DNA of 64,000 bases from Acidobacteriota bacterium (lineage in GTDB: Bacteria; Acidobacteriota; Terriglobia; Acidiferrales; UBA7541), in NCBI GenBank assembly GCA_003225315.1, contig QHZD01000017.1, positions 1 through 64,000 on the forward strand. The letters are read 5' to 3'. Of this stretch, positions 48,101 to 56,620 are shown in pieces (positions within the stretch are counted from its first letter, which is position 1; each line of letters begins with the position of its first letter). The notes under the pieces are model-generated. The model was given only the letters and a program-made list of their open reading frames with translations, did not search any database and had not been told where the DNA came from. The translations under genes were made by a program, and so were the position numbers.

Positions 48101-49257
48101 GTTATTCGGATGTCGGTTCGTTCGTTTATACAAACAGCCAGTTCTTTTTGGGCACGGGCGCGTCGGCGTCTCTTGGTTCTCAAGGCCTTGCGGGGCAACA
48201 ACTCGCGCTTACGAACGGCAACTTCAAGAGTGTTATTTCCGGGACGCTCACCGCGAATCGCACGCAAACGATGCCGGATGTTACGGGCTATATCCCCGTG
48301 ACGAGCTACGTCAACTCCGCGTATGACAATGCCACGCGCGCTAACGGCTCCATTGGCGGGAACTGGACCATTCAGCAAAACGGCTTGAACATTGCATCGA
48401 ACCAGATTCAGGGCACGGGGGCAGGACTATCCAACACCGGTTTCTGGAACGCGAATGCGTTTTCGACGGTGCAGTTTGCGCAAGCCACTGTCACCGCGCT
48501 CAACGGCACCACGGATTTTCCTGGGGTCACAGTTCTCGCTTCCGGATCCGGGGCCAGCGCCACCTACTACGATTGCGTGGAGAACAGCACCACCATCTTC
48601 ATTCAACGCGTGGTCAACGCCGGATCCACGAACTTGACCAGCACGGCTTCGACGGGGGCCGTCGGCGATATTTTGCGGCTCGAAGTTGCACCCGCGGGCA
48701 CGCTCACCTGCTTCAAGAACGGCGTGTCCACGCTGACAGCCACGGACACACAGATCGCTTCCGGATCGCCGGGCTTGCTGATTTCCGGCAATGTCGCGAC
48801 GGAAAAAAATTGGAGCGGTGGCAACCTGCATCCTCTTGCGCAGCTCGATACGGAGCAGGACTGGACCAGGACGCAACATTTCACGCAGGGCGTGGCCTTC
48901 GGAACCGAAACATTTACCACCAGCCCGCGCGCGGAGCAAAACATTTTCCTTCCGGGGGCGCTCACATCCACCTGGACCGGCGCTACCTGGACCAACGATA
49001 AAGCCGTAACCATCACGCGCGTTCAAGTGCAGGCCAAAACGGCGCCTGCTGGCTGCGCCACGAATGCTGTTGTACGGATCACCGACGGCACGACCCCAGT
49101 CAACGTGACCATTTCCGCTGTCGCCAATGACAGCGGCGCAATTGCTCAGAACTATCCGGCGGCCTCATCGCTGCAAGTCCTGGTGCAAACGGCCGCCGCT
49201 GGCTGCACCACCAGCCCCGCCGACGCCAATGTCACCGTCCAGTACAGAATGCAGTGA
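45106..49257 (+). CDS. Very large tail-fibre-like protein with signal peptide
   Basis: A 1383-residue protein rich in Thr/Ser/Gly/Asn. After a Sec-type signal (GFLLWALLALALH-like helix, then VVPGVVGPVHAQ) comes an N-terminal CarboxypepD-like domain (GIPLAGATVRVCAMPASGQP), low-complexity repeats (LTLSGSLTVNGNTTVVGNLA), a central parallel-beta-helix-like part and a lectin/concanavalin-like C-terminal segment. This suits a receptor-binding or tail-spike protein. A signal peptide is odd for a virion protein made in the cytoplasm. Start ATG 45106 (GAGG upstream). Confidence 0.6.
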   Translation: MIRSRIAPPAKADAKTMGFLWALLALALHVVPGVVGPVHAQGSRKDDIVFNSRGIPLAGATVRVCAMPASGQPCTPLALIYSDVALTQALANPTTTDGLGNYFFYAAPGKYEIEISGPAITTKQIPNVILPNDPSSPTFTGAISAFSLTLSGSLTVNGNTTVVGNLASGTLNLTNQSTPPGAASIGTVNLYTKTADKRLYYKDDAGVESGPLGTGVQTNVVNTFTASQNLDAGLHIKGPDPYSDMARYGGYFNASPPSTTASCTNASTSITLAAALDFQDASKFAGTNLGNGIVLYQCGAATGLSTPPAPTVTPFGVTNGATTYNYKYVAEDMSGGLTAASAAGSTTIGAVTLGLNTVNLASVVWNNTLNGEQVYTCSGNCNIQVNSPIRIDGFTNNRFNGNYTVIAQTATTFTVYSPAGTPPLVTSESAAATMKVLACNILSLPASSVATIETAGDSVLRYWVYRNNVLAFVIQSHDPYYDDCGMNMDNTRIPSYVPSAPGGAVNKYLATAIVSGGGTTSIAVANQAGNTISGVTALHDSSQNLLAATNASHFSTPVYVPGGAVFNAATVFTNAKAANTKILLPQGVQINQPWVVKTNGITFEGGQPSGTGSFLFENPAQIIGGGSAYPMVLVTTPSPNSGGSGVLFKNILFNAPALGQTAFVVDFDIGALFGLQMDNVGFFNSLSTSNVNTPAAVFKSISESAIGKPGNRNACSTAQIAPGPACMRFTTASTAVSAAAGGVILARDTQINGFAVQGGGASFQFDTLPFANTGGVSPFGATDVRFVDGLREVGKGPFLRVMTPGIPIGPFYFRYIDDDAPNAAIGNSWVDAAYGGQQAGTFDFENLSTSVGGQVAVVGPGNVTFGINPGFSTAGTTGTAFSSGPRASGTGSISVSGTANAGYLMGQANAPTVIVGAPGSCVSNCVAAGTYVYAVSGLDINGGDSLLSPGTSATTDGTKTITVSWTPINGQVLTRRWRGSTITNALSIDSPGTGAAGSSYSDVGSFVYTNSQFFLGTGASASLGSQGLAGQQLALTNGNFKSVISGTLTANRTQTMPDVTGYIPVTSYVNSAYDNATRANGSIGGNWTIQQNGLNIASNQIQGTGAGLSNTGFWNANAFSTVQFAQATVTALNGTTDFPGVTVLASGSGASATYYDCVENSTTIFIQRVVNAGSTNLTSTASTGAVGDILRLEVAPAGTLTCFKNGVSTLTATDTQIASGSPGLLISGNVATEKNWSGGNLHPLAQLDTEQDWTRTQHFTQGVAFGTETFTTSPRAEQNIFLPGALTSTWTGATWTNDKAVTITRVQVQAKTAPAGCATNAVVRITDGTTPVNVTISAVANDSGAIAQNYPAASSLQVLVQTAAAGCTTSPADANVTVQYRMQ

Positions 49258-49301
49258 GTCTGTTACTCGGGGCTGTTGAAGGTCCAAAGCCTGACGAATG
49301 C

Positions 49302-50984
49302 TTATTTAGGTAAGTCGAGTCGCCGGAGTTCTATAACTGACTCGGGTCCATTTCTGAATTTCGCGACGCGAACGGTGGAATGAGCGCGGTAAAAATCCAT
49401 TTCGGAATAAGGAACGCCGCATCGTGAACCCAGGAAGGAATCCCACACCGGCCGCGGAAGATCAAGCAGCGCAAGAAAATAAATCTTTCCCCCTGCTTTG
49501 TGGGTTTTCGTCACCCTTTCCTGAAGCAGCTTGACGGAGTCTGGACCGTGCACAACAGCCTCAGATGGAAACGAGAAAACCGGCGCCTCGGCCCAACCAT
49601 AGCCATACAGCGTGGTTAAGCGGTCCCACTCTCCTACGAGCAAGTCGTTCGTGTCCACAATATGAGATAAGCGCTCTGTTTCGCTGAGATCCGAAGTTTC
49701 TGTCGACTGACTGCTCAGTGCCCAAATCACATTTGACAAAACCCCGCACAGGAGAAGTGCTGGCAATACGCTGGACAAAACGGTTTTCCCTTCGCTTACC
49801 ATTACGCTAATCGAAATGCCGAGAAGGACAGCTAGGCAGGCAAGGGGCTGCAGCCAAAGTTTGTCATAGTGCGGACTCCACAAGGCTAGTGGAATAATCG
49901 AGAATAGAAAACCTGCGCCGGCGGCGATGAAGGACGTTTGGGCGAAGGGGGGCATACGGTTCCATTTCTGAAAAACCTGCGCAGCATAGATAACGAAAAA
50001 CGCACAGACCGCCGCAACCAGGAAGAGAAACAGACCGGTAGAAAGTCGCGGGCCCGCCAGTAAATTTCTGATTCCGGTAAAGTTCGACTGCACTGGCAAT
50101 ATGTTGCGCACGAGGCCGAGCGGCAGGTTCAGCAGCTTTCCGGTGCCTGCGCCCAAATACACGCGAGTATCTTCCTGCGCAAAAAAGTGTCTGAGCATTT
50201 CGTTCGGCCGGTTGATTCCCAGCCGCGAGAAGACCCAGCCGTAAATGGACAAGCAACCCACTAGAGCACCAAGAGCAAATTGACAAAGCACGGCAACTTG
50301 CGCGCGGTGGAAAAAGGACTGGCTGTGTCCCCGCGCTTGTCCTGCCCAGATAATTACAATTGCAGCGGGCGCGAGGAAAATCGTGGAGCGGTATGTGGCC
50401 ATGGCGAGCACAAACAGGAAGCCTGACGCGATGATGGGCCATTTGCGCTCCGTCTTGAACGATAGTGCGGCAAGGCAGACCGCAAGGAAGCTCCAAAAAA
50501 CGGCAACCATTGGCTCGGCGGAATTGGTTGCGTGCAGCAGAAACGCCTTGGAGAAACCCAAGCCTGCCGAAACGCAAAGCGCCAGGCGTGGCGAACCCGT
50601 TGCCAGCTTGGTGAGGCAGAACACGATCGCGAGCGACGCGGCAGCAGCGAAGCAATTCAGCATCTCCACGAGCGAATAAAAGCCCTGGCGCGTGTCCGCA
50701 GTAAAACCCAGGACCCGAAGAAGGCGCGACCATGCGAGGACGTTGACCGGGTAGAGCATGTGATTGTTGTCGTGAAAAAAAATGCTCTGGCGCCAATAAA
50801 CTTCAAGGCATCGAAATGCGCCGTCCACTCCGAAGATGTCGCGGGAACGAAGGCACGCAAAAATGAGGGTGAAAGCAAGGAAGAGCATCGAGGGAAGAAA
50901 CATATTTCCTGGCTTTTGACGGTGCTCGGCGTTGTCGTCCTTCAATGATGAACCTTTTTCAGCGGTGGTATCGGCGAGAGTCAT
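49302..50984 (-). CDS. Polytopic membrane GT-C glycosyltransferase-like protein
   Basis: A 560-residue inner-membrane protein with about 10-12 membrane helices. FRCLEVYWRQSIFFHDNNHM after the first helix places acidic and aromatic residues in the first large loop, as in GT-C enzymes (GT39/PMT or ArnT-like). It has a large soluble C-terminal part (NDLLVGEWDRLTTLYGYGWA). It lies opposite to all virion genes around it and reads as less GC-rich, so it looks like inserted cargo, perhaps for surface-glycan change (inference). ATG 50903 is an alternative start. Confidence 0.6.
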   Translation of the reverse strand: MTLADTTAEKGSSLKDDNAEHRQKPGNMFLPSMLFLAFTLIFACLRSRDIFGVDGAFRCLEVYWRQSIFFHDNNHMLYPVNVLAWSRLLRVLGFTADTRQGFYSLVEMLNCFAAAASLAIVFCLTKLATGSPRLALCVSAGLGFSKAFLLHATNSAEPMVAVFWSFLAVCLAALSFKTERKWPIIASGFLFVLAMATYRSTIFLAPAAIVIIWAGQARGHSQSFFHRAQVAVLCQFALGALVGCLSIYGWVFSRLGINRPNEMLRHFFAQEDTRVYLGAGTGKLLNLPLGLVRNILPVQSNFTGIRNLLAGPRLSTGLFLFLVAAVCAFFVIYAAQVFQKWNRMPPFAQTSFIAAGAGFLFSIIPLALWSPHYDKLWLQPLACLAVLLGISISVMVSEGKTVLSSVLPALLLCGVLSNVIWALSSQSTETSDLSETERLSHIVDTNDLLVGEWDRLTTLYGYGWAEAPVFSFPSEAVVHGPDSVKLLQERVTKTHKAGGKIYFLALLDLPRPVWDSFLGSRCGVPYSEMDFYRAHSTVRVAKFRNGPESVIELRRLDLPK

Positions 50985-51143
50985 AAGAAGGGCGTCATGA
51001 GTTTACCCGGTTTGCTATCCGGGCTCCACGACTGCGACGAGGTTTTCTACACACTTGTCCGCATTTCCCGAACTGGACCTGAACTGGAAATGTTCCGCTC
51101 ATCCTTGATCTAACAAGTCTCTGTGAACAATTGGAGGTGAACT

Positions 51144-51794
51144 TTGGAAGCACACCTTGCCGCAAAACCATCCGACGTGGCCGTCCTGGTGAACATCACG
51201 ACCGAAAAGTGGCCGCCGCGCCACCGCACCTACTTTGGTTCGCTGGAAGTGCGCTCGCCTCAGCCTGGTGAGCCGTACGCCATCACTCCGGTTCGCGGAT
51301 GCACAGGCGTAATGGATTTGGGCGACAAACGCACGGTGGAGTACTGCATCACCGCGCGGGAAATCGCCGAAGACATCGCTCGTGAAATTAACAACGATTC
51401 GGGCGAAGGAAGTTTTCACGGAGTGTTCGTGGCCGCGGGCGAAACGCCAACCGAGGCGGAGCTTGCAGACGCTCGGCGCCGGCTAGAAGAGTTTCAGTGC
51501 CGACTGGTCGCCGCCGCCGACCTCGAATGGGAGCGCACCAAGAACCCCATGTTTATCACCGACCTCGAGCGTCGCGCCGCGCGCCAGCTCGGCCAGGAAA
51601 AGCCGTGGCTCTACGATCCCAAGCCGCTGGCAGAGTGTCCGGTCTGCGCGGAAAAGATCAAGCACGGCGTGGCGGTGTGCCGCTCCTGCGGCGCCATCCT
51701 CGACCGCGAAAAAGCCGCACAATACGGTCTCGTCGGCGCAGGACGCAAAGAGCGCCAAAGAAATCCTGATCCTCAGGCCGAAGCAGGGAAGTAA
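51144..51794 (+). CDS. Phage-block protein with C-terminal zinc ribbon
   Basis: A 216-residue protein. Start TTG 51144 is well supported by GGAGGTGA 5 bases upstream. The N-terminal part is beta-rich (PPRHRTYFGSLEVRSPQPGE), then a helix (TEAELADARRRLEEFQCRLV) and a zinc ribbon near residues 172-190 (CPVCAEKIKHGVAVCRSCGA). Likely a minor structural or assembly protein; no family named. Confidence 0.55.
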   Translation: MEAHLAAKPSDVAVLVNITTEKWPPRHRTYFGSLEVRSPQPGEPYAITPVRGCTGVMDLGDKRTVEYCITAREIAEDIAREINNDSGEGSFHGVFVAAGETPTEAELADARRRLEEFQCRLVAAADLEWERTKNPMFITDLERRAARQLGQEKPWLYDPKPLAECPVCAEKIKHGVAVCRSCGAILDREKAAQYGLVGAGRKERQRNPDPQAEAGK

Positions 51795-51804
51795 GTTCCG
51801 GAGT

Positions 51805-51831
51805 TTGTAGGGGCGCAGCACGCTGCGCCCT
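51805..51831 (+). repeat. Short GC palindrome (type D)
   Basis: TTGTAGGGGCGCAGCACGCT followed by GCGCCC. GGGCGCAGC/GCTGCGCCC arms of 9 bases over a 2-base centre. Intergenic. Confidence 0.6.
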
Positions 51832-51864
51832 CATCAGCGACCAAGAAAAATTACTCGAAAACAC

Positions 51865-54813
51865 ATGACAACCGCAGGCTCACAAGACGCTCCCATTGAA
51901 ATTTTCGGTGGGCTGGTGACAGACATGTCTCCGGCGGATCTCCCGCACGGAGTCTCGCCCGATTGCCAGGACGTCATCTTCAGCAACGGCGGCGTGGCCA
52001 CGCGGCCCGGTTTGCAATCGCTCTTCGGTCCGCTCGCCGGCAATCCGACGGTCAACTACGTCAAAACCTACGAAACGCTGAACGCCACGTTGCGCACCAT
52101 GCTGCTGGACTCGAATGGCGTGCTCTACAAGGAAACGACTCCCGGCACGCTCGCGAGTATCGCCACTGGCCTCGCGCCCAACGCCTACGCGAATTCCACG
52201 ACACTTTTCGGCAGGGAATACCTCGCTATCAGCGACGGAAAAACCGGCAACGACCTGCCGCGCCAGTTCGATGACACGAATTTCGATCGCGTCAGCCAGG
52301 GCGGCCCCGGCGCCGGGCCAACCGTCGTCGATGAAAACGTGATCGTTGCCATCACCGCTAGTCCGAACGGTGCCACGCAGCCAGCAGCTGTCACGATCGC
52401 CGCAAGTCCCACCGGCGCAACCGAAAACGGTTTTCTCGTAACGATTACCACGACTGCGGCGCACGGCCTCTCCGCCGGACAATCCGTCACCGTCGCGGGA
52501 GTCGGCGTGGCCGGCTACAACGGCACGTTTCCCGTTGTCTCCGCGCCCACTACCACGCAATTTACGTACATCGCCGGCGCTTCCGGACTCGCCGCTTCAG
52601 GTGGCGGCACGGCAGCCTCCGCAACCGCAACGATTCAGACCGCTGTGGCGCACGGCCTCGTTACCGGCCAACTGGTCACCACTAGCGGCATCGGTGTTGC
52701 CGGTTACAACGGCACGTTTTCCGTCACTAGCGTGCCAGACGCCACGCATTTCACATTCACGGCTGTGACCGGCGGACTCGCCGCTTCCGGTGGTGGAACC
52801 GCCGCCGCGGCCGGAAGCGTTTCGTCTGGTGTACACCAGGTCCGCGTGATTTTCAAAACGCGCCAGGGCTACCTCACGAAGCCCGGTCCAGCAACAACCT
52901 GGACCGCCAGCGGCGGCAAGCGCGCCGTCGTCACCAATATCCCGACTGCGCCATCGAACGTTGTGGCCAGAATTCTCTGCTTCACCGGCGCGGCCGGGGC
53001 AAGTTTTTTCTATACGGCAAGCGGAACGACGCTCTTCAGCGGCAACATGGTCATCGCCGACAACACCACAACTTCCCTCGTCGTGGATTTTTCCGACGCC
53101 ATTCTTCTCGCCGGCACGAACGTCGACAATCTTTTCAAATTGATCGAGCTTGGCGATTGCGCCGGAGTCCTCGACTACGCGCAGCGCCTCATCTGGTGGG
53201 GCGAGCGCAACAAAATGAACAATTGGGTGAACCTTGGCTTCGATGGCGGCTTCAGCGGACCTTCGTTACCGCACTATCCGCTGGGTTGGACGCCGGACGC
53301 GATCTTCGCTCCGGGTGGCACTGACGAAGAAAACTTCGTCGTGTGGGGCGCGGCGTATTCCATCGTCGGCAACGGTACCACGCCGACACGCGGGCTGCTG
53401 ACGCAAAGCGCGGTGAACGACTCGCTCGGCGCGCCGCTCATCCAGGCCAACACTGACTACACCGTGCGGGCCCGCTGCGCGCGGAACGCCTTGCTCTCGC
53501 AAGGCGCGTTGCACATCCATCTTTTCAGCGCGAGCGGCGGCATCAATACCACTGGGCTGCAGCTTACCGCCGCGCCGCTCACCACCGGCTACGTTGAGTA
53601 CACGGCACAGTTGACTGCGCCGCTCACCACCATTCCAAGCGACCTCGTTCTGCGCGTCTATGCCGATGGCACGCCGAACCAGAACGGCCAGTTTTACGTT
53701 GACGCTATCGAAATATTTCCCAGCGCTCAGCCTGTGAACGCTTCTCTCGTCCGCGCCAGCCGCGTCGAGGATCCCGAAAGCTACGACGGAATCGACGGCC
53801 TGCTCAGCGTCGCGGAAAACAACGGCCAGGCGATCCGCGCGGCGTTCAAGCTGCGCGAGCGGCTCTATTTCGTCAAGGAGCATTCGCTTCACGTCACGCA
53901 GGACGACGGCACCAACGAGCCGTCGCTCTGGGCTGTCGCCGAAGTTTCGCGCAAAGTCGGCACGCCCTCGGTTCGTGGAGTCGGCATCGGCGAGGATTGG
54001 GTGGTCATCGCGCACCGCACCGGCCTTTACATTTTCAGCGGCGGTGAGCCCATTAAAATTTCTCAGGAAATCCAGCCCACCTGGAACCAGATCAACTGGC
54101 AGTACGGCCACACGCTGTGGGTCACTGTGGACACCAAAGAGCGCCGCATTTTCATCGGCGTGCCGCTTGGCAGCGCCACCTCGCCAAACAAGATTCTCAT
54201 GCTCGATTATCGCGATCTCGATGATGCGGAGGAAATCGCCGGCCGTCCGCCGATCAATATCACCTACACCGGACGGAAAACCGCTACAGACAAGACGCGC
54301 AAGTGGTCCCCGTGGAGCATCGCCGCAAATTCCTGCGCGCTCATCGAGCGCGTTGACGGCACCGCCATCGTTGCGATCGGTGGCGGAACGCCCGGCATCG
54401 GGGCAGGCGGCGCCACCGGCAAAGCCTATCAGCTAAAAGACACGCAACTTTCCGACGATGGCACAGCGATTCCCAGCTACTACACCACGCACTATTTTCC
54501 GGAACGCGCCGTCGAGCAGGCGCTCAGCCTTGGCGCGCACCGCAAACTATTCAGCTATCTCACCATGTTTGTCGAAGGGGCAGGGAACTTGTCGCTGACC
54601 AGCTTCACCGATTCCGCAAGCGTGCCGCAAACGCAACAGCCGCTTCCACTCAGTTCGCCGTCCATCAAGGACCTCGAGCTGCCTATCAATGTTCTTGGCG
54701 AGCGTGTAGCGTTTCAGGTCAGCACCAATCAGCCCGGCGCGTGGTTCCGCCTCCAGAAATTTACGCCCTCGGTCCGCGTCGATCCCTGGGCCCCCGTCCG
54801 CGGAGTCAATTAG
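51865..54813 (+). CDS. Large phage structural protein with Ig-like repeats
   Basis: A 982-residue protein. The N-terminus (APIEIFGGLVTDMSPADLPH, CQDVIFSNGGVATRPG) matches a type often encoded in tail modules of podovirus-like prophages. It carries tandem beta repeats: HGLSAGQSVTVAGVGVAGYN and HGLVTGQLVTTSGIGVAGYN, each ending GLAASGGGTAA. The C-terminal half (FIGVPLGSATSPNKILMLDY, YFPERAVEQALSLGAHRKLF) looks like a beta-propeller-like tail-tube protein. Role inferred as tail tubular or hub protein. Confidence 0.55.
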   Translation: MTTAGSQDAPIEIFGGLVTDMSPADLPHGVSPDCQDVIFSNGGVATRPGLQSLFGPLAGNPTVNYVKTYETLNATLRTMLLDSNGVLYKETTPGTLASIATGLAPNAYANSTTLFGREYLAISDGKTGNDLPRQFDDTNFDRVSQGGPGAGPTVVDENVIVAITASPNGATQPAAVTIAASPTGATENGFLVTITTTAAHGLSAGQSVTVAGVGVAGYNGTFPVVSAPTTTQFTYIAGASGLAASGGGTAASATATIQTAVAHGLVTGQLVTTSGIGVAGYNGTFSVTSVPDATHFTFTAVTGGLAASGGGTAAAAGSVSSGVHQVRVIFKTRQGYLTKPGPATTWTASGGKRAVVTNIPTAPSNVVARILCFTGAAGASFFYTASGTTLFSGNMVIADNTTTSLVVDFSDAILLAGTNVDNLFKLIELGDCAGVLDYAQRLIWWGERNKMNNWVNLGFDGGFSGPSLPHYPLGWTPDAIFAPGGTDEENFVVWGAAYSIVGNGTTPTRGLLTQSAVNDSLGAPLIQANTDYTVRARCARNALLSQGALHIHLFSASGGINTTGLQLTAAPLTTGYVEYTAQLTAPLTTIPSDLVLRVYADGTPNQNGQFYVDAIEIFPSAQPVNASLVRASRVEDPESYDGIDGLLSVAENNGQAIRAAFKLRERLYFVKEHSLHVTQDDGTNEPSLWAVAEVSRKVGTPSVRGVGIGEDWVVIAHRTGLYIFSGGEPIKISQEIQPTWNQINWQYGHTLWVTVDTKERRIFIGVPLGSATSPNKILMLDYRDLDDAEEIAGRPPINITYTGRKTATDKTRKWSPWSIAANSCALIERVDGTAIVAIGGGTPGIGAGGATGKAYQLKDTQLSDDGTAIPSYYTTHYFPERAVEQALSLGAHRKLFSYLTMFVEGAGNLSLTSFTDSASVPQTQQPLPLSSPSIKDLELPINVLGERVAFQVSTNQPGAWFRLQKFTPSVRVDPWAPVRGVN

Positions 54814-54828
54814 CCAAAATTTTGTTTT

Positions 54829-54993
54829 TTAATGAGAAAGACGAATATTGGAGTCCGTACTCGTCTGACTGGCGTGCTTAGAGTCTGCGGCGTCGGCGAG
54901 CGAACGGTCAATCGCCCGCAAAGACAAAAACCCGGCAATCGCACAAAACAGGGCCAGCATCAGAACTGGAAGAATCGGAAGAAGTGATGTCAT
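54829..54993 (-). CDS. Tiny membrane protein
   Basis: A 54-residue protein beginning MTSLLPILPVLMLALFCAIA with one membrane helix and a polar tail (DAADSKHASQTSTDSNIRL). Its ATG overlaps the stop of the upstream minus-strand gene (ATGA), which supports both as coding. It lies against the direction of the virion genes. Confidence 0.45.
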   Translation of the reverse strand: MTSLLPILPVLMLALFCAIAGFLSLRAIDRSLADAADSKHASQTSTDSNIRLSH

Positions 54994-55247
54994 ATCAATC
55001 CTCGCGCAGCCAGCGTGCGCTTTCTGCGCTCGAGCTTCACGTCCCACTCGACTCCTATTAACAAGATTAGGGCAGAAGCCGCCCAGATTACAACTGCAGT
55101 CGTAACCGAAATTGCTTTGAATATCTCGGCGACAGATACCGGTCCAAAAACAGCCAGCAACACGCCGGCCTCACGGAGCGCTTCCGCATGATGAGCAGAA
55201 CGAACGACTTGGTCTCGAACGTCGCCAGGCATATCGGCAACGGGCAT
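54990..55247 (-). CDS. Small membrane protein, coupled pair
   Basis: An 85-residue protein with an amphipathic start (DVRDQVVRSAHHAEALREAG), two hydrophobic stretches (VLLAVFGPVSVAEIF; ISVTTAVVIWAASALILLIG) and a basic tail (WDVKLERRKRTLAARG). Coupled to the 54-residue gene downstream. A lysis or superinfection-exclusion role is possible but not shown. Confidence 0.45.
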   Translation of the reverse strand: MPVADMPGDVRDQVVRSAHHAEALREAGVLLAVFGPVSVAEIFKAISVTTAVVIWAASALILLIGVEWDVKLERRKRTLAARGLI

Positions 55248-55292
55248 AGTATCACATCATGTCGTCAATAAATGATTACCTGACAATAGGAA

Positions 55293-55835
55293 ATGCTGAC
55301 CGTTGCCCAACTCGCGCCACTGAAGGACCGCGACCCGTACCTCTACGAAACGCTGGTGAAAATTGTCGCGTCCGTGAACGCCACCAGCCAGCGCGCGGGT
55401 GTCGATCCCAACACGCCGGCCCCGGCGCCGTCACCGATCGCCTCGGTCTCCGTGCAGGCCTCCAACGGCTGGTTTGACATTTCCATCGCCGATCCATCCG
55501 ATGCGCGCCCCGGGCTTTTTTATTTCGCGGAGTCGGACACCACGCCCGCGTTCGGCGCGCCGCGTGTTTATTTCATGGGCGCTTCGCGCAATCTGTACGT
55601 GCAGCTTGGCAATCAGACGCTCTATTGGCGCGCTTATTCGCAGTACATCGGATCGTTGCCGTCCGCGCCGGTTTCCTTCGGCGCTCCGCCGATCGCCGTC
55701 GCCGGAGGCGGCATCAGCGGCCCCGCGCCTCAGCCTTCCAGCGGAAGCGGCGTCTTTCCCAATGGCGTCCCCCGTGGCGGCAACGGCTTCGGCATTCATC
55801 CTGGTTCGCGCATCGCGCGTCAAACGGTTCTGTAG
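55293..55835 (+). CDS. Phage-block hypothetical protein
   Basis: A 180-residue protein. N-terminal helix (VAQLAPLKDRDPYLYETLVK), a fibronectin-like beta domain (NGWFDISIADPSDARPGLFY, YFMGASRNLYVQLGNQTLYW) and a Gly/Pro-rich tail. AGGAA precedes the ATG. Likely a tail-associated structural protein. Confidence 0.55.
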   Translation: MLTVAQLAPLKDRDPYLYETLVKIVASVNATSQRAGVDPNTPAPAPSPIASVSVQASNGWFDISIADPSDARPGLFYFAESDTTPAFGAPRVYFMGASRNLYVQLGNQTLYWRAYSQYIGSLPSAPVSFGAPPIAVAGGGISGPAPQPSSGSGVFPNGVPRGGNGFGIHPGSRIARQTVL

Positions 55836-55847
55836 CTCATCCCTTTT

Positions 55848-55995
55848 CTGTAGCTCACCCCTTTAGGGGTGAGGCTTTTGCCTCTCGATGTGCCGCAGTT
55901 GCCAGTTGCGGCAAAGTTTCTCGTTTCTCCGTCAGCGACCGCCGTGCTCTGGCTCAACGCGCGAAAAACCTAAGGCCTGAAGGCCTGAGCTACAG
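55848..55995 (-). repeat. REP type A, reversed orientation
   Basis: CTGTAGCTCACCCCTTTAGG at the left and GGCCTGAAGGCCTGAGCTAC at the right, so the element is inverted relative to the other copies, with a long centre of about 80 bases. A partial left end (CTGTAGCTCATCCC) precedes it at about 55830. Intergenic. Confidence 0.8.
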
Positions 55996-56017
55996 CAATA
56001 AATGCAATCACAAAGAG

Positions 56018-56506
56018 ATGCGAGTCCGCGAGTATCAAGATAGCGATTTAGCCGCGCTGCGCGCCATCCACGCCGCGCAACGCTTTGAATACCCGCTTCC
56101 AGATTTGCGCAACCCGCTCTTCGTGACCAAGATGGTGCTGTCCGACGAAAACGTAGCGCCGCCCTTTAGGGCGGCATCGGTTCCGTTGAACGAGGACCCC
56201 GCATCGGGAGGTGCCGGGCTAAAGCCCGGCTCTAAGAATGGACGCATCCTCGGTGCCGCATTCTTACGCCTCACCGCGGAGGCGTATCTCCTGCTCGATC
56301 CGCGCGCCGGAACGCCACGCGAACGCTGGCAATGGCTCCTCGCGCTGCACGCCGCCACCGAACGCGACGCCTGGCTGCGTGGCTTGGAAGACGTCCACGC
56401 CTGGCTACCTCCGCCCATCGCGAAAAAATTCGGCAAGCGCATCGCGCGCCTCGGCTGGCTCCGCGACGACGCCTGGACGCCCTACTGCAAGCGCCTGGAG
56501 TCCTGA
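56018..56506 (+). CDS. GNAT-like protein with in-frame REP
   Basis: A 162-residue protein. MRVREYQDSDLAALRAIHAA is a typical N-terminus of GNAT acetyltransferases, and LGAAFLRLTAEAYLLLDPRA would be the following strands. Between them a type B repeat adds about 28 residues (NVAPPFRAASVPLNEDPASG). The acetyl-CoA Q/RxxGxG/A motif is not clear, so it may be a degenerate or phage-type GNAT domain. GAG only as ribosome site. Confidence 0.55.
   Translation: MRVREYQDSDLAALRAIHAAQRFEYPLPDLRNPLFVTKMVLSDENVAPPFRAASVPLNEDPASGGAGLKPGSKNGRILGAAFLRLTAEAYLLLDPRAGTPRERWQWLLALHAATERDAWLRGLEDVHAWLPPPIAKKFGKRIARLGWLRDDAWTPYCKRLES
56153..56235 (-). repeat. REP type B in GNAT-like gene
   Basis: GTAGCGCCGCCCTTTAGGGC ... 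GCCGGGCTAAAGCCCGGCTC. Same two palindromes as the portal copies but in reversed order, so the element is inverted; still in frame. Confidence 0.8.
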
Positions 56507-56620
56507 AAGCGTTCGCGACTGAGAATGCGCAGTCAAATTAGGAAATCTAGTCTCAGGTGGCTGGTTTCGATCTCCTATTTTCTATTTTCGAGTTTCCAAT
56601 TTCCACTTTCGAGGTGTTTC

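Noticed and set aside
53266-54111. 281-codon minus-strand frame
   Set aside because: Shadow of the 982-residue structural gene.
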